This document shows positions 16,207 through 25,643 of a DNA stretch of 46,582 nucleotides, piece by piece. The notes beneath the pieces were generated by a model. It saw nothing but the letters and a program-made list of their open reading frames with translations. It was not told where the DNA came from and did not search any database. Positions within the stretch are counted from its first letter, which is position 1. Every line of letters begins with the position of its first letter. A program made the position numbers and the translations under genes. The stretch is from an uncultured Mucilaginibacter sp. Lineage in GTDB: Bacteria > Bacteroidota > Bacteroidia > Sphingobacteriales > Sphingobacteriaceae. Location: the NCBI RefSeq assembly GCF_903893715.1, contig NZ_CAITNG010000073.1, positions 1 through 46,582 on the forward strand, written 5' to 3'.

Positions 16207-18936
16207 TTACTGAACTTTATATCGGTAAACAAAACGCCCGATGTTACCATCAGCATCAATACCTTCAACAACGGCCTTGTAAGTACCTTTTCCATCAGCG
16301 TTGTAAAACTCAAGGGAAGCTGCGCCTGTTTTGTCGGTATTTACTATCGGGTTCCAATAAATAGTAGTTCTTAAATCATTGGCATTTTGCACATAACGGG
16401 GCACGTCATATTTAGGCGAATAAAACACCCTACCCATGGAAAACCCTTGCGGGGTGAACGAAAGGAGATATTTTGGTGGAAAAAGCGTCTTCAGTTCATC
16501 AGCGGTAATTTTGTGTCCCACCGGTGCTTTTCGCATATTGATAACCAAAACACCATTTGTATTGCTCATGCGGTTTATCCCACTCAGGCCATCGTTATTA
16601 AATATCTCGACCGATTCTACTTCGTTAGAGTTTATGGTATTCAGGTAACTATAATCGACCGGGAAACCATTAACATATATTTGTACCGGTATCTTTTTAT
16701 TGTTGTTATAGTCGCGGGTGATGTAAAAATTATTGTCGTTGTAGGTCAATCCAAACAACATCGTTTCGGCACATAATGCAAAAGTACCGCAATCTTTAAA
16801 ACGTTCGCCCGGCACTTCGTGGTCGGCCATCATATTCAAGCCCGATAGTGCCGGAAAATCGGCATGGGTTACTTTGTGAACAGGCGGCTTATCTTTAATT
16901 TCCACCTCTTTTAGGGTGTGCGAGTTATTGAACTGTTTTTTGCTATTGGTTAAATACGTATTTAAAACACTGTCGATGTTTGCTACCTCATCCGGCGCAT
17001 TATTGTTTTTTGTTAAGCCTTGCGGGCGCGGATAATCGAGCATGATCATCAGGCTGTTGTTATTTACATTGTCGCGTGCATTCAGCGTTATTTTCGACGA
17101 ATCGATCAATAACAACTTCGAAAATTTAAAAACGCCATCGGCATTTGTAGATGTTCTGACGGAGTAATTCCTATCAGGTATGGTCAAACTTATCGATCCT
17201 CTATTTATTGGCATCCCTGTTTGATTTCGCAGTGTACCGGTAATTTCAATACTCTGTTCTGGCAAAAAGAATATTGAAGGGGCTTTATCGCGTACAATAT
17301 CCCGGTAGGAAAACCTGCGGTAACCTTGCGTGAGCATCAGAACATCCAAATCGGCAATGGTCTCCGGAGTAACATGGTTAAAATAATAGTTAGGCTTTTC
17401 GATGTAACCCTTCAGCTCAGAATTGAGCAATAAACTTGTTAAAATTGTGGTTTCTGCATTTTCATCAAAAGGAACTTTCGACTCATCGATAACTGCTACC
17501 GAAAGATTTGCTTCGGATGGCAGGTTATTGGCTTTGGCCAAAATATCCAACTTCACTTTCTCCCTTGTACCAAATGTTGGTTTTGCGGTGCTTAATGTAA
17601 GTTTAAGTCCATCGTCGTTACGCTGTATAAATGTTACCCTTTCGGATATCGGGTCGCCTTTGTCGGTAAACAATGTAAATTGTATCAACCCGGTTGGGAA
17701 TTTATTCTTAGCTATCAAAGCCGAATAAACAGGGCTAAGTAGCGTGCTTTGCGCAGCATAATAGATGATGCCGCCGCTTTGCCCTACTATGTAGAATTTT
17801 TGGTTTTGATAGCGCTGAAAGAACAATGGATTGGCCGCTAACTTTATACTAAGGTTATCGGATTCGACATTGTTGATAGCAAGGTTGATGCCACTTAGCT
17901 GTACACGCGGCAAATCATAGGCATGCGTAGTTCCATCAGGGTAGACGATATTTGCTTTGTAACTTTTACCATCTTCGGGGACCAGGAAAAAGACTCCCAT
18001 TCCCAGGTGCTTTGTTTGAAGGTCGATAACTGTTTTCCCTTCATTGTCCACTATACTACCTTTCACGTCAACTCCCAACCCATCGGCTTTTATAGCTTTA
18101 AAAGCTACGCGCGACCGCACTCCGCTGATGAGTTCACCCCCTTCGGGGAAAAACTGGACATCAATATTCGGCTCGGCATATTTTAAATGGAAGGTACTGG
18201 CAATTGGCTTCTTCGTACCGCGGTCAAGTGTGGTTACCAGGTCGCGGGATGTAAGCGCCAAATCTTTGCTGCCCTCAAGACTGATGCTCAGTATGCCATT
18301 GTTGTCGGTCATACCTTTGCCTTTTAACGGCTTATCGTTGTCGGTTTCAACCTGCCAGCTTACTTTTTTGTAGCTGTATGGCATACCGTCGCCGTCTTTA
18401 TACACAATACGGGCATTTACTTTCGTCAGGTTGTTCTTTTCGGACGAGGTAAACGAGGTTGTGGTAACCAATTCATTATTGATGGCATCGCCAACGGTTA
18501 TGTTTTTGTTAAAAAAGTAATCGCCATCAAAATTGCGCATCCAGTTGGTATAGGCCCTAAGGCGGTAATTACCTTTTTTAAGCGTATATTGTGATAACGG
18601 TATATCGCCCGTAGCAACCCCATTCATCACCTGTAACCTTAAACTCGATACGAGCGAATCGGTGCTGTTGATCATCTCGACATATACTATTTTGCTCAAT
18701 GCCGATGGTTGATGCCCAAACATGGTGAGGTAAACTTTAAACCAAACGGTATCGCCTAAGGCGTAGTAAGGTTTGTCGAAGTGTATGTAAACTTTCTCGA
18801 AGGGGTAACTATTGGTGCGCTTAGCAGTTTTGCTAATGAGGGTATTCAAGCTAATTGTATCCCTTTGGGCCAAGGCAGGTAAGTGCACACTGCCGATTAT
18901 TAATGCTATAATTAATATAATTTTCCGTGTCTCCAT
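16207..18936 (-). CDS. Large secreted MG2 / carboxypeptidase-regulatory / TonB-plug-like protein
   Basis: The start is the ATG at 18936, preceded by GGAGAAACTTG, giving 909 residues; the signal peptide ends near LPALAQ. An N-terminal macroglobulin-type MG2 domain begins at YPFEKVYIHFDKPYYALGDT. A second Ig-like part runs to about residue 480. A CarboxypepD regulatory-like domain reads ITGTLRNQTGMPINRGSI. A TonB-plug-like part has VQIYVNGFPVDYSYLNTI and VESVEIFNNDG. It ends with an MG-type sheet (KGTYKAVVEGIDADG). There is no receptor barrel, so it is probably a periplasmic or surface protein. Its role is unknown; homologues are often near outer-membrane proteins. Confidence 0.8.
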   Translation of the reverse strand: METRKIILIIALIIGSVHLPALAQRDTISLNTLISKTAKRTNSYPFEKVYIHFDKPYYALGDTVWFKVYLTMFGHQPSALSKIVYVEMINSTDSLVSSLRLQVMNGVATGDIPLSQYTLKKGNYRLRAYTNWMRNFDGDYFFNKNITVGDAINNELVTTTSFTSSEKNNLTKVNARIVYKDGDGMPYSYKKVSWQVETDNDKPLKGKGMTDNNGILSISLEGSKDLALTSRDLVTTLDRGTKKPIASTFHLKYAEPNIDVQFFPEGGELISGVRSRVAFKAIKADGLGVDVKGSIVDNEGKTVIDLQTKHLGMGVFFLVPEDGKSYKANIVYPDGTTHAYDLPRVQLSGINLAINNVESDNLSIKLAANPLFFQRYQNQKFYIVGQSGGIIYYAAQSTLLSPVYSALIAKNKFPTGLIQFTLFTDKGDPISERVTFIQRNDDGLKLTLSTAKPTFGTREKVKLDILAKANNLPSEANLSVAVIDESKVPFDENAETTILTSLLLNSELKGYIEKPNYYFNHVTPETIADLDVLMLTQGYRRFSYRDIVRDKAPSIFFLPEQSIEITGTLRNQTGMPINRGSISLTIPDRNYSVRTSTNADGVFKFSKLLLIDSSKITLNARDNVNNNSLMIMLDYPRPQGLTKNNNAPDEVANIDSVLNTYLTNSKKQFNNSHTLKEVEIKDKPPVHKVTHADFPALSGLNMMADHEVPGERFKDCGTFALCAETMLFGLTYNDNNFYITRDYNNNKKIPVQIYVNGFPVDYSYLNTINSNEVESVEIFNNDGLSGINRMSNTNGVLVINMRKAPVGHKITADELKTLFPPKYLLSFTPQGFSMGRVFYSPKYDVPRYVQNANDLRTTIYWNPIVNTDKTGAASLEFYNADGKGTYKAVVEGIDADGNIGRFVYRYKVQ

Positions 18937-19072
18937 CAAGTTTCTCCGTTCGGTTTTTATTGGAGTTAAATATATAATTTACAAACGGGGGTTGCTAATA
19001 TTGCTTTGGAATTTAACATAATTTTACAATTAAAAATTGGTCGTATAATTCACAATACCCCTCTTTACCGGA

Positions 19073-19092
19073 CAAGCCGAAAGCCGGCTTCT
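19073..19092 (-). terminator. Possible terminator of holA
   Basis: AAGCCG/CGGCTT form a six-base stem around AAAGC, extended imperfectly by GACA/TGTC. It lies just beyond the holA stop. No strong T-run follows on the minus strand, so the call is tentative. Confidence 0.4.
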
Positions 19093-19106
19093 TTGTCTGA
19101 CAACAA

Positions 19107-20129
19107 CTAATGCAATATCTTGAACATCATCTCCTTCATCAGCTCACCGTTATCGGCATTGCTATCAACACCCTTTATCTTCACATCATACTCACGCAAC
19201 AAGCCGATGACCTGCATGGTTTTGCCATAGTTAAAGGTACGGGCTGCCTGCTCATAATCTCTAACGAAATATGGACTGATACCTAATTCCCGGGCTATAC
19301 TGTTAGGCGATTTATCAGGTGCGTAATGGTATCGCAGTACCTTGCTGAAATAGCTGTACAGGTTACCAAAAACCAAAACCAGTGGGTTAGCTTTTTGATT
19401 GGCATCAAAATAATTGATGATGCGGTTAACCTTTACTACATCCCTACGTGCAAGGGCGGTTTGCAGCTCGAACACGTTATATTCTTTACTGATACCGATA
19501 TTGTCCTGTATCTCTTTCGAAGTAATTTCCTGACCAGCGCTAACGTTCAGCATCAGTTTTTCCATCTCATTGGCGATTTTTGACAAGTCGTTACCCAAAT
19601 ACTCACCCAGCAAAGCTGCTGCCTGAGCGCCAATGCGGTATTTCTTTTCCTTTACAAAAGCTTCTATCCATGCCGCTACCTTATAATCGGCCAAGCTTAC
19701 AGACTCGAACACCAATCCGTTTTTATCAATGGCTTTATAGGTTTTCTTTCTTTTGTCGAACTTGGCGTATTTGTAACAGAAAACCAATATAGTGCTCGGC
19801 AGCGGTTTCTCCAGGTAACTTAACAAAGGGTCGATAGTTTTGCCGTCGCCGTCTTCTTTGCCCCATTTCATATCCTGCGCTTCCTTTACAAGTACTACCT
19901 GATAATCGGCCATCATAGGGTAGCGTTTGGCGGCGTTTAAAACGGTCATTATGTCGGTATCCTTACCATACACAACCGTTTGATTAAAGCCCTTCTCGGC
20001 CTCGCTTAGCAGACTGTGCTCGATATAGTTGCTCACAATATCAATAAAATATGGCTCTTCACCGTGAAGCAGGTACAATGGTTTGTACTTACGGTTCCTC
20101 AGGTCGGCTAATATTTCGTGGGCTGTCAT
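19107..20129 (-). CDS. holA: DNA polymerase III subunit delta
   Basis: The delta subunit opens the sliding clamp as part of the clamp loader. The 340-residue protein has the typical N-terminal pattern YKPLYLLHGEEPYFIDIVSNYI, the middle region SLADYKVAAWIEAFVKEKKY, and the conserved helix YLGNDLSKIANEMEKLML. The C-terminal domain includes NPLVLVFGNLYSYFSKVLRYH. Length and order match Bacteroidota HolA. A TACTTTTG -7-like box at 20137-20144 lies seven bases before the ATG. It is divergent from the HsdR-N-domain gene. Confidence 0.93.
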   Translation of the reverse strand: MTAHEILADLRNRKYKPLYLLHGEEPYFIDIVSNYIEHSLLSEAEKGFNQTVVYGKDTDIMTVLNAAKRYPMMADYQVVLVKEAQDMKWGKEDGDGKTIDPLLSYLEKPLPSTILVFCYKYAKFDKRKKTYKAIDKNGLVFESVSLADYKVAAWIEAFVKEKKYRIGAQAAALLGEYLGNDLSKIANEMEKLMLNVSAGQEITSKEIQDNIGISKEYNVFELQTALARRDVVKVNRIINYFDANQKANPLVLVFGNLYSYFSKVLRYHYAPDKSPNSIARELGISPYFVRDYEQAARTFNYGKTMQVIGLLREYDVKIKGVDSNADNGELMKEMMFKILH

Positions 20130-20136
20130 ATGAAGT

Positions 20137-20144
20137 CAAAAGTA
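20137..20144 (-). promoter_or_regulatory. -7 box of holA
   Basis: TACTTTTG on the minus strand matches TAnnTTTG and ends seven bases before the ATG. It lies in a low-complexity AAAAGTAAAAATTCAAAACT stretch, so a chance match is possible. Confidence 0.35.
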
Positions 20145-20228
20145 AAAATTCAAAACTCAAAAGTTATCGGCATGTTCGATTTATTCCTAACATTTTGCTT
20201 ATCTAAACCATATCTTATTTTGATTCTT

Positions 20229-20236
20229 TACTTTTG
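20229..20236 (+). promoter_or_regulatory. -7 box of the HsdR-N-domain gene
   Basis: TACTTTTG matches TAnnTTTG and lies 17 bases before the ATG at 20254. No clear -33 element was found. Confidence 0.4.
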
Positions 20237-20253
20237 GCTTTCAACTCCTTAAA

Positions 20254-20715
20254 ATGCTACAACCGTTAAATCTTCCTCCCCACCCTTTTAAATTGACGGA
20301 ACGCGATGGGCAGCTGTTTTTATTTGATGAGATACGCAAGAAAGAAATATTATTAACGCCAGAAGAATGGGTGCGCCAGCATTTTATACAGTATTTGATA
20401 AAGGAAAAGAACTACCCCCGGTCGTTAATAAAGCTGGAAGGAGGCCTAAAGCTGAACGGGCAGCCAAAACGAACCGACATCGTACTGTTCAACAACAAAG
20501 GCGAAAAGATTTTACTGGTGGAGTGCAAAGCTCCATCCGTAAAAATAACTCAACAAGTATTCGATCAGGTAGCGCGCTACAACTGGGTGCACCGGGTTCC
20601 GTTGTTAGCTGTTACCAACGGTCTGGAACACTATTACTGTAAAATCGATTTTGATAATGAGCGCTTCGATTTTATACCTGAATTGGAGCCTTACACAAGC
20701 AATCAAGCTTCCTGA
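20254..20715 (+). CDS. HsdR N-terminal-domain, PD-(D/E)xK nuclease-like protein
   Basis: The 153-residue protein matches the stand-alone type I restriction enzyme R N-terminal domain. The nuclease core is visible: RTDIVLF with Asp75, then LLVECKAP with Glu90 and Lys92, following LEGGLKLNG. No helicase or methylase genes lie nearby, so it is not part of a restriction operon. The gene is divergent from holA, which may point to a housekeeping DNA role; that is inference. Its last 13 bases overlap the end of the convergent kinase gene. Confidence 0.82.
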   Translation: MLQPLNLPPHPFKLTERDGQLFLFDEIRKKEILLTPEEWVRQHFIQYLIKEKNYPRSLIKLEGGLKLNGQPKRTDIVLFNNKGEKILLVECKAPSVKITQQVFDQVARYNWVHRVPLLAVTNGLEHYYCKIDFDNERFDFIPELEPYTSNQAS

Positions 20716-22523
20716 GGGGTAACCAAAGTCATCATTTTCTCTACCAACTCGTTCGGTTTAAACGGTTTCGAAACATAGTCGTTAATGCCGGCTTCATAAA
20801 CACGGTCTTTGATATCAAACAAGGCAGAAGCTGTCAACGCGATAATCGGTACGTTTGCTTTGCGCGGATCGGGCATTTTGCGGATAATTTTTGATGCCTG
20901 GAAACCATCCATCACCGGCATTTGAAGGTCCATCAGGATGATATCGAAGTTCCCATACTGGAAAAGTTCGATGGCACGTTCACCATTCTCAGCTATAACC
21001 GGTGTGATGCCCCATTTAGAGAACAGCTTTTTCATCAGCATCACATTCACCGGGTTATCCTCGGCAATTAGCACCTGGATATTGGCCAAGCGGTAATCGC
21101 TGCGGTCCATATTGGTAACCAATACTCTGGCGGCCGGTTCTTCGGTAACAATCACTTCTGATGAAACAGGTAGCGTCATCAGGAAATAAAATTCTGAGCC
21201 GGCACCTACCTCGCTAACTAAACTAATATTTACCCCTTGCAATTCGAGCAGGCGTTTTACAATGGCCAAGCCCAAACCCGTGCCGCCGAACTGACGTGTA
21301 GTAGTAATGGATTCCTGTGTGAAGGGTTCAAAAATAGCATTTACCTTTTCGTCAGAAATACCAATACCTGTATCTTTTATCGAAAACCTGACCACTACTT
21401 CGTTCAATCTGTCTTGCGCACAGGTAACATTAACTTTTACGCCACCTTTAGTGGTGAATTTAATGGCATTGCTTACCAGGTTAAACAATATTTGCGATAA
21501 GCGGGTTGGATCACCAATAACGTAGCGCGATTTAAAAAAATCGTCCACATGCAGTTGAAAGTTCAATCCTTTTTCGCTGGCTTTCATCATCTGCCCGCCG
21601 CAAATGTTGTTCATCAGTTCGCTCAGGTTAAACTTGATATTTTCGAAAGCAATTTTGCCCGATTCGATTTTGTTAAAGTCGAGCACATCGTTAATAAGCG
21701 TGAGCAGGTTGCCTGCCGAAAAGCGCAATATCTCTAAATTCTCTTTCTGGTCGGGGCGCGGGCTTTCCATCATGAGCAAATTACTCATCCCGATAACGGC
21801 GTTAAGCGGTGTCCGTATCTCGTGCGACATAGTCGACAAAAAGTCGGACTGTACCTGCGATGATTTTTCGGATTTCACCATGGCCACTTCCAGCTTTTCG
21901 TTCAGTTGTTTTTCCGAATCGGCCAGGTCTTTCAGCTCTTTTATATTTTTAACAAAGGCCGCATAAAAGTGCCCCTGGATAAACATGATGAGGATGAAAT
22001 TAAAAAACAACCCAACAATCATGGTATAACCATCTATTTTTTCGGGTTTTATGCTGAGTAAGGTATTGTTAAAATCGCTGTAGATGAGGTAGCCCAATAC
22101 CGGCAATAAATTGGCCAGCGAGTAAATGGTACCCCATTTGGTACCCAGCATGTAAAACGTGAACAATATAATCAGGATGATTAGTTGTATAATGATGATG
22201 TTGATACTTTGAAAGGTAACGAACACGCTAAACAACTCGAAAAATGTACCAATGATGAGCAATGCATGTGATACAAAAACAAAATCGGGCTTATAGGTAA
22301 AGTATTTAAACAGGATGGCAAACGCCCCCAACAAGAAATAAGCGCTTACCAATTGTATATCATCATGTTGGGTAAAAGCATTGGGTAAAATAACCAATAT
22401 ACCCATCATGGCAAGCAACAAACCATAATAAACCAAACGTATCCTTGCCTGATCTATAATCGATAGATCATCGGACAGGATGTTGTTTATTGATAAGTTA
22501 AAAAAACCTACGCGGTTGCTCAT
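20703..22523 (-). CDS. Membrane-bound hybrid sensor histidine kinase/response regulator
   Basis: This 606-residue protein has six or seven hydrophobic segments (about residues 28-190), a short coiled linker (DLADSEKQLNEKLEVAMVK), then a HisKA domain with phosphoacceptor His234 in MSHEIRTPLNAVIG. The HATPase has NLVSNAIKF, DTGIGISD and FGGTGLGLAI. The C-terminal receiver has IAEDNPVN, phosphoacceptor Asp532 in ILMDLQMPVMDG, and KPF. No HAMP, PAS or HPt domain is seen. The membrane part probably senses a membrane or lipid-soluble cue, which cannot be identified. The partner regulator is not nearby. Confidence 0.92.
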   Translation of the reverse strand: MSNRVGFFNLSINNILSDDLSIIDQARIRLVYYGLLLAMMGILVILPNAFTQHDDIQLVSAYFLLGAFAILFKYFTYKPDFVFVSHALLIIGTFFELFSVFVTFQSINIIIIQLIILIILFTFYMLGTKWGTIYSLANLLPVLGYLIYSDFNNTLLSIKPEKIDGYTMIVGLFFNFILIMFIQGHFYAAFVKNIKELKDLADSEKQLNEKLEVAMVKSEKSSQVQSDFLSTMSHEIRTPLNAVIGMSNLLMMESPRPDQKENLEILRFSAGNLLTLINDVLDFNKIESGKIAFENIKFNLSELMNNICGGQMMKASEKGLNFQLHVDDFFKSRYVIGDPTRLSQILFNLVSNAIKFTTKGGVKVNVTCAQDRLNEVVVRFSIKDTGIGISDEKVNAIFEPFTQESITTTRQFGGTGLGLAIVKRLLELQGVNISLVSEVGAGSEFYFLMTLPVSSEVIVTEEPAARVLVTNMDRSDYRLANIQVLIAEDNPVNVMLMKKLFSKWGITPVIAENGERAIELFQYGNFDIILMDLQMPVMDGFQASKIIRKMPDPRKANVPIIALTASALFDIKDRVYEAGINDYVSKPFKPNELVEKMMTLVTPQEA

Positions 22524-22632
22524 TAATCAATTGATAATTAAAATTATATAGTAGCTAAAGATAGTCAAAATCCATAATTTGTCAATGCAAATATTTTGCA
22601 CAGAAAAATTATGGTGACAGATAGAATTACAA

Positions 22633-25305
22633 TTACTTTGCCAAAGCAGACAGGCTATCTTCGATGATGGCTATTTTGGTTTCGGCGTCGGCTTTTTTCT
22701 TTTGTTCGTTTTCAACAATCTCGGGTTTGGCATTTTGCACAAAACGTTCGTTTTGCAGTTTGGCGTTAACCGACTTTAAGAAACCTTGGAGGTATTCCAG
22801 TTCTGCAAGTAGCCTTTCGCGCTCGGCATCAACATCAATATTGTCAGCCAAAGCGATAAAAAACTCATCAGTACCTACCAAAAAGGCATTTGCGCCGTTT
22901 ATTTTAACGCCAGTGTATTCTACAGCCTCTAAATTGGCCAGCTTGGTAATAATAGCCTCAAACAAGGGGTAATCAATACCCGAATTGGTTTTTATGGCTA
23001 GCGGCAGTTTGTCTTTGGGCGATATTTGCTTGCTGTTGCGCACGTTACGTACCTCGGTAACCAGTTGCTTTACATTTTCAACGGCTGTTAACAGCTGGGT
23101 ATCAATTTCCCCAATGGCAGGCAAATTGGCAACAATGCAGCAATCTTTTTCGGCACGGGGGCCAAACAAATCATCATGCCACAGTTCTTCGGTAATAAAA
23201 GGAACAAAAGGATGCAGTACCCGAAGCAGGTTTTCAAAAAATGCCAAAGTAGCCAAATAGCTTTCTTTATCGATTTTTTGCTTCTCTACGAACGGCTGGT
23301 ATGGTGGTTTTACCATCTCGAGGTACCATGAGCAATAATCGTCGAACACCAACTTGTATACCGACATCAGCGCTTCTGAAAGGCGGTACTGTTTAAACTG
23401 CCCATCAATATCAATCAATACCTGGTTAAACCGACCGCTAAACCAATCGATTGAAACTTTGTTGATGCTGCTCAGGCTTTCATCAATTTCCCAACCTTTA
23501 ATGAGGTTGAACGCGTTCCATATTTTATTGACAAAGGCGCTGCCTTGTTTGCAATGGTCTTCATCAAACATCAGGTCGTTACCGGCAGGCGATGATTTCA
23601 ACATACCATACCTTACACCATCGGCACCGTATTTTTCGATCAGTTCCAACGCATCCGGCGAGTTACCCAGCGATTTCGACATTTTACGCCCCAGCTTATC
23701 GCGAACGATACCGGTGAGGTACACATTTTTAAAAGGCAAAGCTCCCCTAAACTCGTGCCCCGCCATAATCATCCTCGCTACCCAGAAAAATAAGATTTCG
23801 GGCGCTGTGATGAGGTCGTTGGTGGGGTAATAGTAGTTGATATCCGCATTATCCGGGTTTTTAAAACCATCGAACACTGATATCGGCCACAGCCATGACG
23901 AGAACCAGGTATCTACAACGTCTTCTTCTTGTTTAAGATCGTTAATAGTTAATAGTTCATAGTTCATAGTATTGGCGCTTTCGGCTTTTAGCTTTAAGCT
24001 TTTAGCCTCTTCAAGTGCTTCTTCAACCGTCTTCGCAACCACATACTGTCTATTTGGTAAATACCATGCCGGTATTTGCTGTCCCCACCATAACTGGCGG
24101 CTGATGCACCAGTCTTTTACATTCTCCATCCAATACTTGTAGGTATTGGTAAACTTTTCGGGGATGAGTTTGATATCGCCGTTCAGCACATAGTCGAGCG
24201 CGGGTTTGGCCATTTCATCCATCTTACAAAACCACTGCATGGACAGCTTCGGCTCAATAACAGCGTTGGTACGTTCTGAAAAGCCAATTTGCGATTTATA
24301 GTCTTCGACTTTCTCCAAAGCGCCGGCTTCTTCTAACATCACAGCTATTTTTTTACGGGCGGCAAAGCGGTCCTCTCCGATAAGGATGACTGCCTTTTCG
24401 TTCAGCGTACCGTCATCATTCAAAATATCAATAACGGGCAGGTTATGTTTTATACCCAACTCGTAATCATTTAAATCGTGCGCCGGGGTAACTTTTAAAC
24501 AGCCGGTACCAAAGTCCATGGTCACGTATTCGTCCAGTATCACCGGTATTTCCCGGTTTATCAGCGGAATCAAAACCTTCTTCCCATGTAAATGAAAATA
24601 ACGCTCATCATTAGGGTTGATGCATATTGCTGCATCGGCCATGATGGTTTCGGGCCTAGTGGTTGCGATGGTCAGATGTCCTTCAACTCCAACTATTTTG
24701 TAATTAATATAATAAAGTTTTTGATTAACCTCTCTACGGATCACCTCCTCATCGCTTACGGCGGTCTTCCCCTGCGGGTCCCAGTTTACCATGCGCACGC
24801 CGCGGTATATCAGTCCTTTTTTGTACAGGTGGATAAAAGTATCAATTACGGCCTCGCTCAGGTCGGGTTCCATGGTAAAGCGGGTACGCTCCCAATCGCA
24901 GGATGCGCCGAGCTTTTTTAACTGTTCCAGTATAATTCCGCCGTATTTTTCCTTCCACTCCCAGGCGTAGCTTAAAAACTCTTCGCGGGTTAGATCTTTT
25001 TTATTGATGCCTTTTTCTTTGAGCATGGCAACCACTTTGGCTTCGGTGGCTATCGAGGCATGGTCGGTACCGGGTACCCAGCAGGCATTTTTGCCTTGCA
25101 TACGGGCGCGGCGTATCAGCACATCCTGTATGGTATTGTTCAGCATATGGCCCATGTGCAGCACGCCGGTAACGTTTGGGGGCGGCATCACAATGGTATA
25201 AGGCTCGCGCTCATCGGGCACCGAACGGAAAAAACCTTGTTCCATCCAGTAACTGTACCATTTATCTTCGGCTTGTTTGGGCTGATATGTTTTAGAAATA
25301 CTCAT
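22633..25305 (-). CDS. valS: Valine-tRNA ligase
   Basis: ValS charges tRNA-Val. The ATG at 25305 gives 890 residues; an upstream TTG would add three. The HIGH-type motif is PPPNVTGVLHMGHML (HMGH 50-53), KMSKS is at 541-545, and the editing domain and C-terminal coiled arm (ERERLLAELEYLQGF) are present. Residues about 436-455 (KSLKLKAESANTMNYELLTI region) are unusual: their DNA is the quasi-repetitive GCTTTCGGCTTTTAGC and GTTAATAGTTAATAGTTCAT phrases otherwise found between genes. This lies just before DVVDTWFSSWLWP and keeps the frame. The coding sequence is otherwise intact. Confidence 0.95.
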   Translation of the reverse strand: MSISKTYQPKQAEDKWYSYWMEQGFFRSVPDEREPYTIVMPPPNVTGVLHMGHMLNNTIQDVLIRRARMQGKNACWVPGTDHASIATEAKVVAMLKEKGINKKDLTREEFLSYAWEWKEKYGGIILEQLKKLGASCDWERTRFTMEPDLSEAVIDTFIHLYKKGLIYRGVRMVNWDPQGKTAVSDEEVIRREVNQKLYYINYKIVGVEGHLTIATTRPETIMADAAICINPNDERYFHLHGKKVLIPLINREIPVILDEYVTMDFGTGCLKVTPAHDLNDYELGIKHNLPVIDILNDDGTLNEKAVILIGEDRFAARKKIAVMLEEAGALEKVEDYKSQIGFSERTNAVIEPKLSMQWFCKMDEMAKPALDYVLNGDIKLIPEKFTNTYKYWMENVKDWCISRQLWWGQQIPAWYLPNRQYVVAKTVEEALEEAKSLKLKAESANTMNYELLTINDLKQEEDVVDTWFSSWLWPISVFDGFKNPDNADINYYYPTNDLITAPEILFFWVARMIMAGHEFRGALPFKNVYLTGIVRDKLGRKMSKSLGNSPDALELIEKYGADGVRYGMLKSSPAGNDLMFDEDHCKQGSAFVNKIWNAFNLIKGWEIDESLSSINKVSIDWFSGRFNQVLIDIDGQFKQYRLSEALMSVYKLVFDDYCSWYLEMVKPPYQPFVEKQKIDKESYLATLAFFENLLRVLHPFVPFITEELWHDDLFGPRAEKDCCIVANLPAIGEIDTQLLTAVENVKQLVTEVRNVRNSKQISPKDKLPLAIKTNSGIDYPLFEAIITKLANLEAVEYTGVKINGANAFLVGTDEFFIALADNIDVDAERERLLAELEYLQGFLKSVNAKLQNERFVQNAKPEIVENEQKKKADAETKIAIIEDSLSALAK
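23941..24003 (-). repeat. Intergenic-type repeat phrase inside valS
   Basis: On the plus strand this reads GTTAATAGTTAATAGTTCAT-AGTTCATAGT followed by GCTTTCGGCTTTTAGCTTTA-AGCTTTTAG. The 12-mer GCTTTCGGCTTT recurs twice at 37200-37225 between genes. Here it is in frame and adds roughly 10 residues compared with what I recall of related ValS proteins. Confidence 0.6.
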
Positions 25306-25311
25306 ATGCCG

Positions 25312-25319
25312 CAAAAATA
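25312..25319 (-). promoter_or_regulatory. -7 box of valS
   Basis: TATTTTTG on the minus strand is a full TAnnTTTG match and ends six bases before the ATG at 25305, so the mRNA may be nearly leaderless. No -33 TTTG is seen. Confidence 0.4.
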
Positions 25320-25643
25320 GGGATTTTTTGTGATTTCGGATTTCGGATTTTCGATTTCGAATTTGGTTTGTCGAAGATCTTGTTTACGTAGGGTTAACCA
25401 ACAGCTGTCGGGTAGTTTCTTTTAAATTCAACATTGCAACGTATTTGTTACACCTAATAATTATGGCCGTTGGTATTATCAAATGACCCAAAAACTGTAT
25501 TTAAAGTTATTTTTTAAGGTTTTATATCAAAAAACGCGCAAACCGTAGTTTTCACCGGGTTTATTTATTTTAGGTTATAGCTTATAACCGGTTGCAAAAA
25601 CACTTTGCCATTTGTAATTTCAAGAACTCATTAACTAAAACAC
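25320..25643. other. Intergenic region between valS and the second M13 gene
   Basis: No gene is seen. Near valS it holds a TTTCGGATTTCGGATTTTCG phrase (25334 on); its first 17 bases TGATTTCGGATTTCGGA recur at 40584-40600. The remainder is AT-rich and should carry the promoter of the peptidase gene, but no convincing box was found. Confidence 0.5.

Noticed and set aside
20254..20715. Restriction-modification system
   Set aside because: Only an HsdR N-terminal-like domain is present; no helicase, methylase or specificity gene is adjacent.
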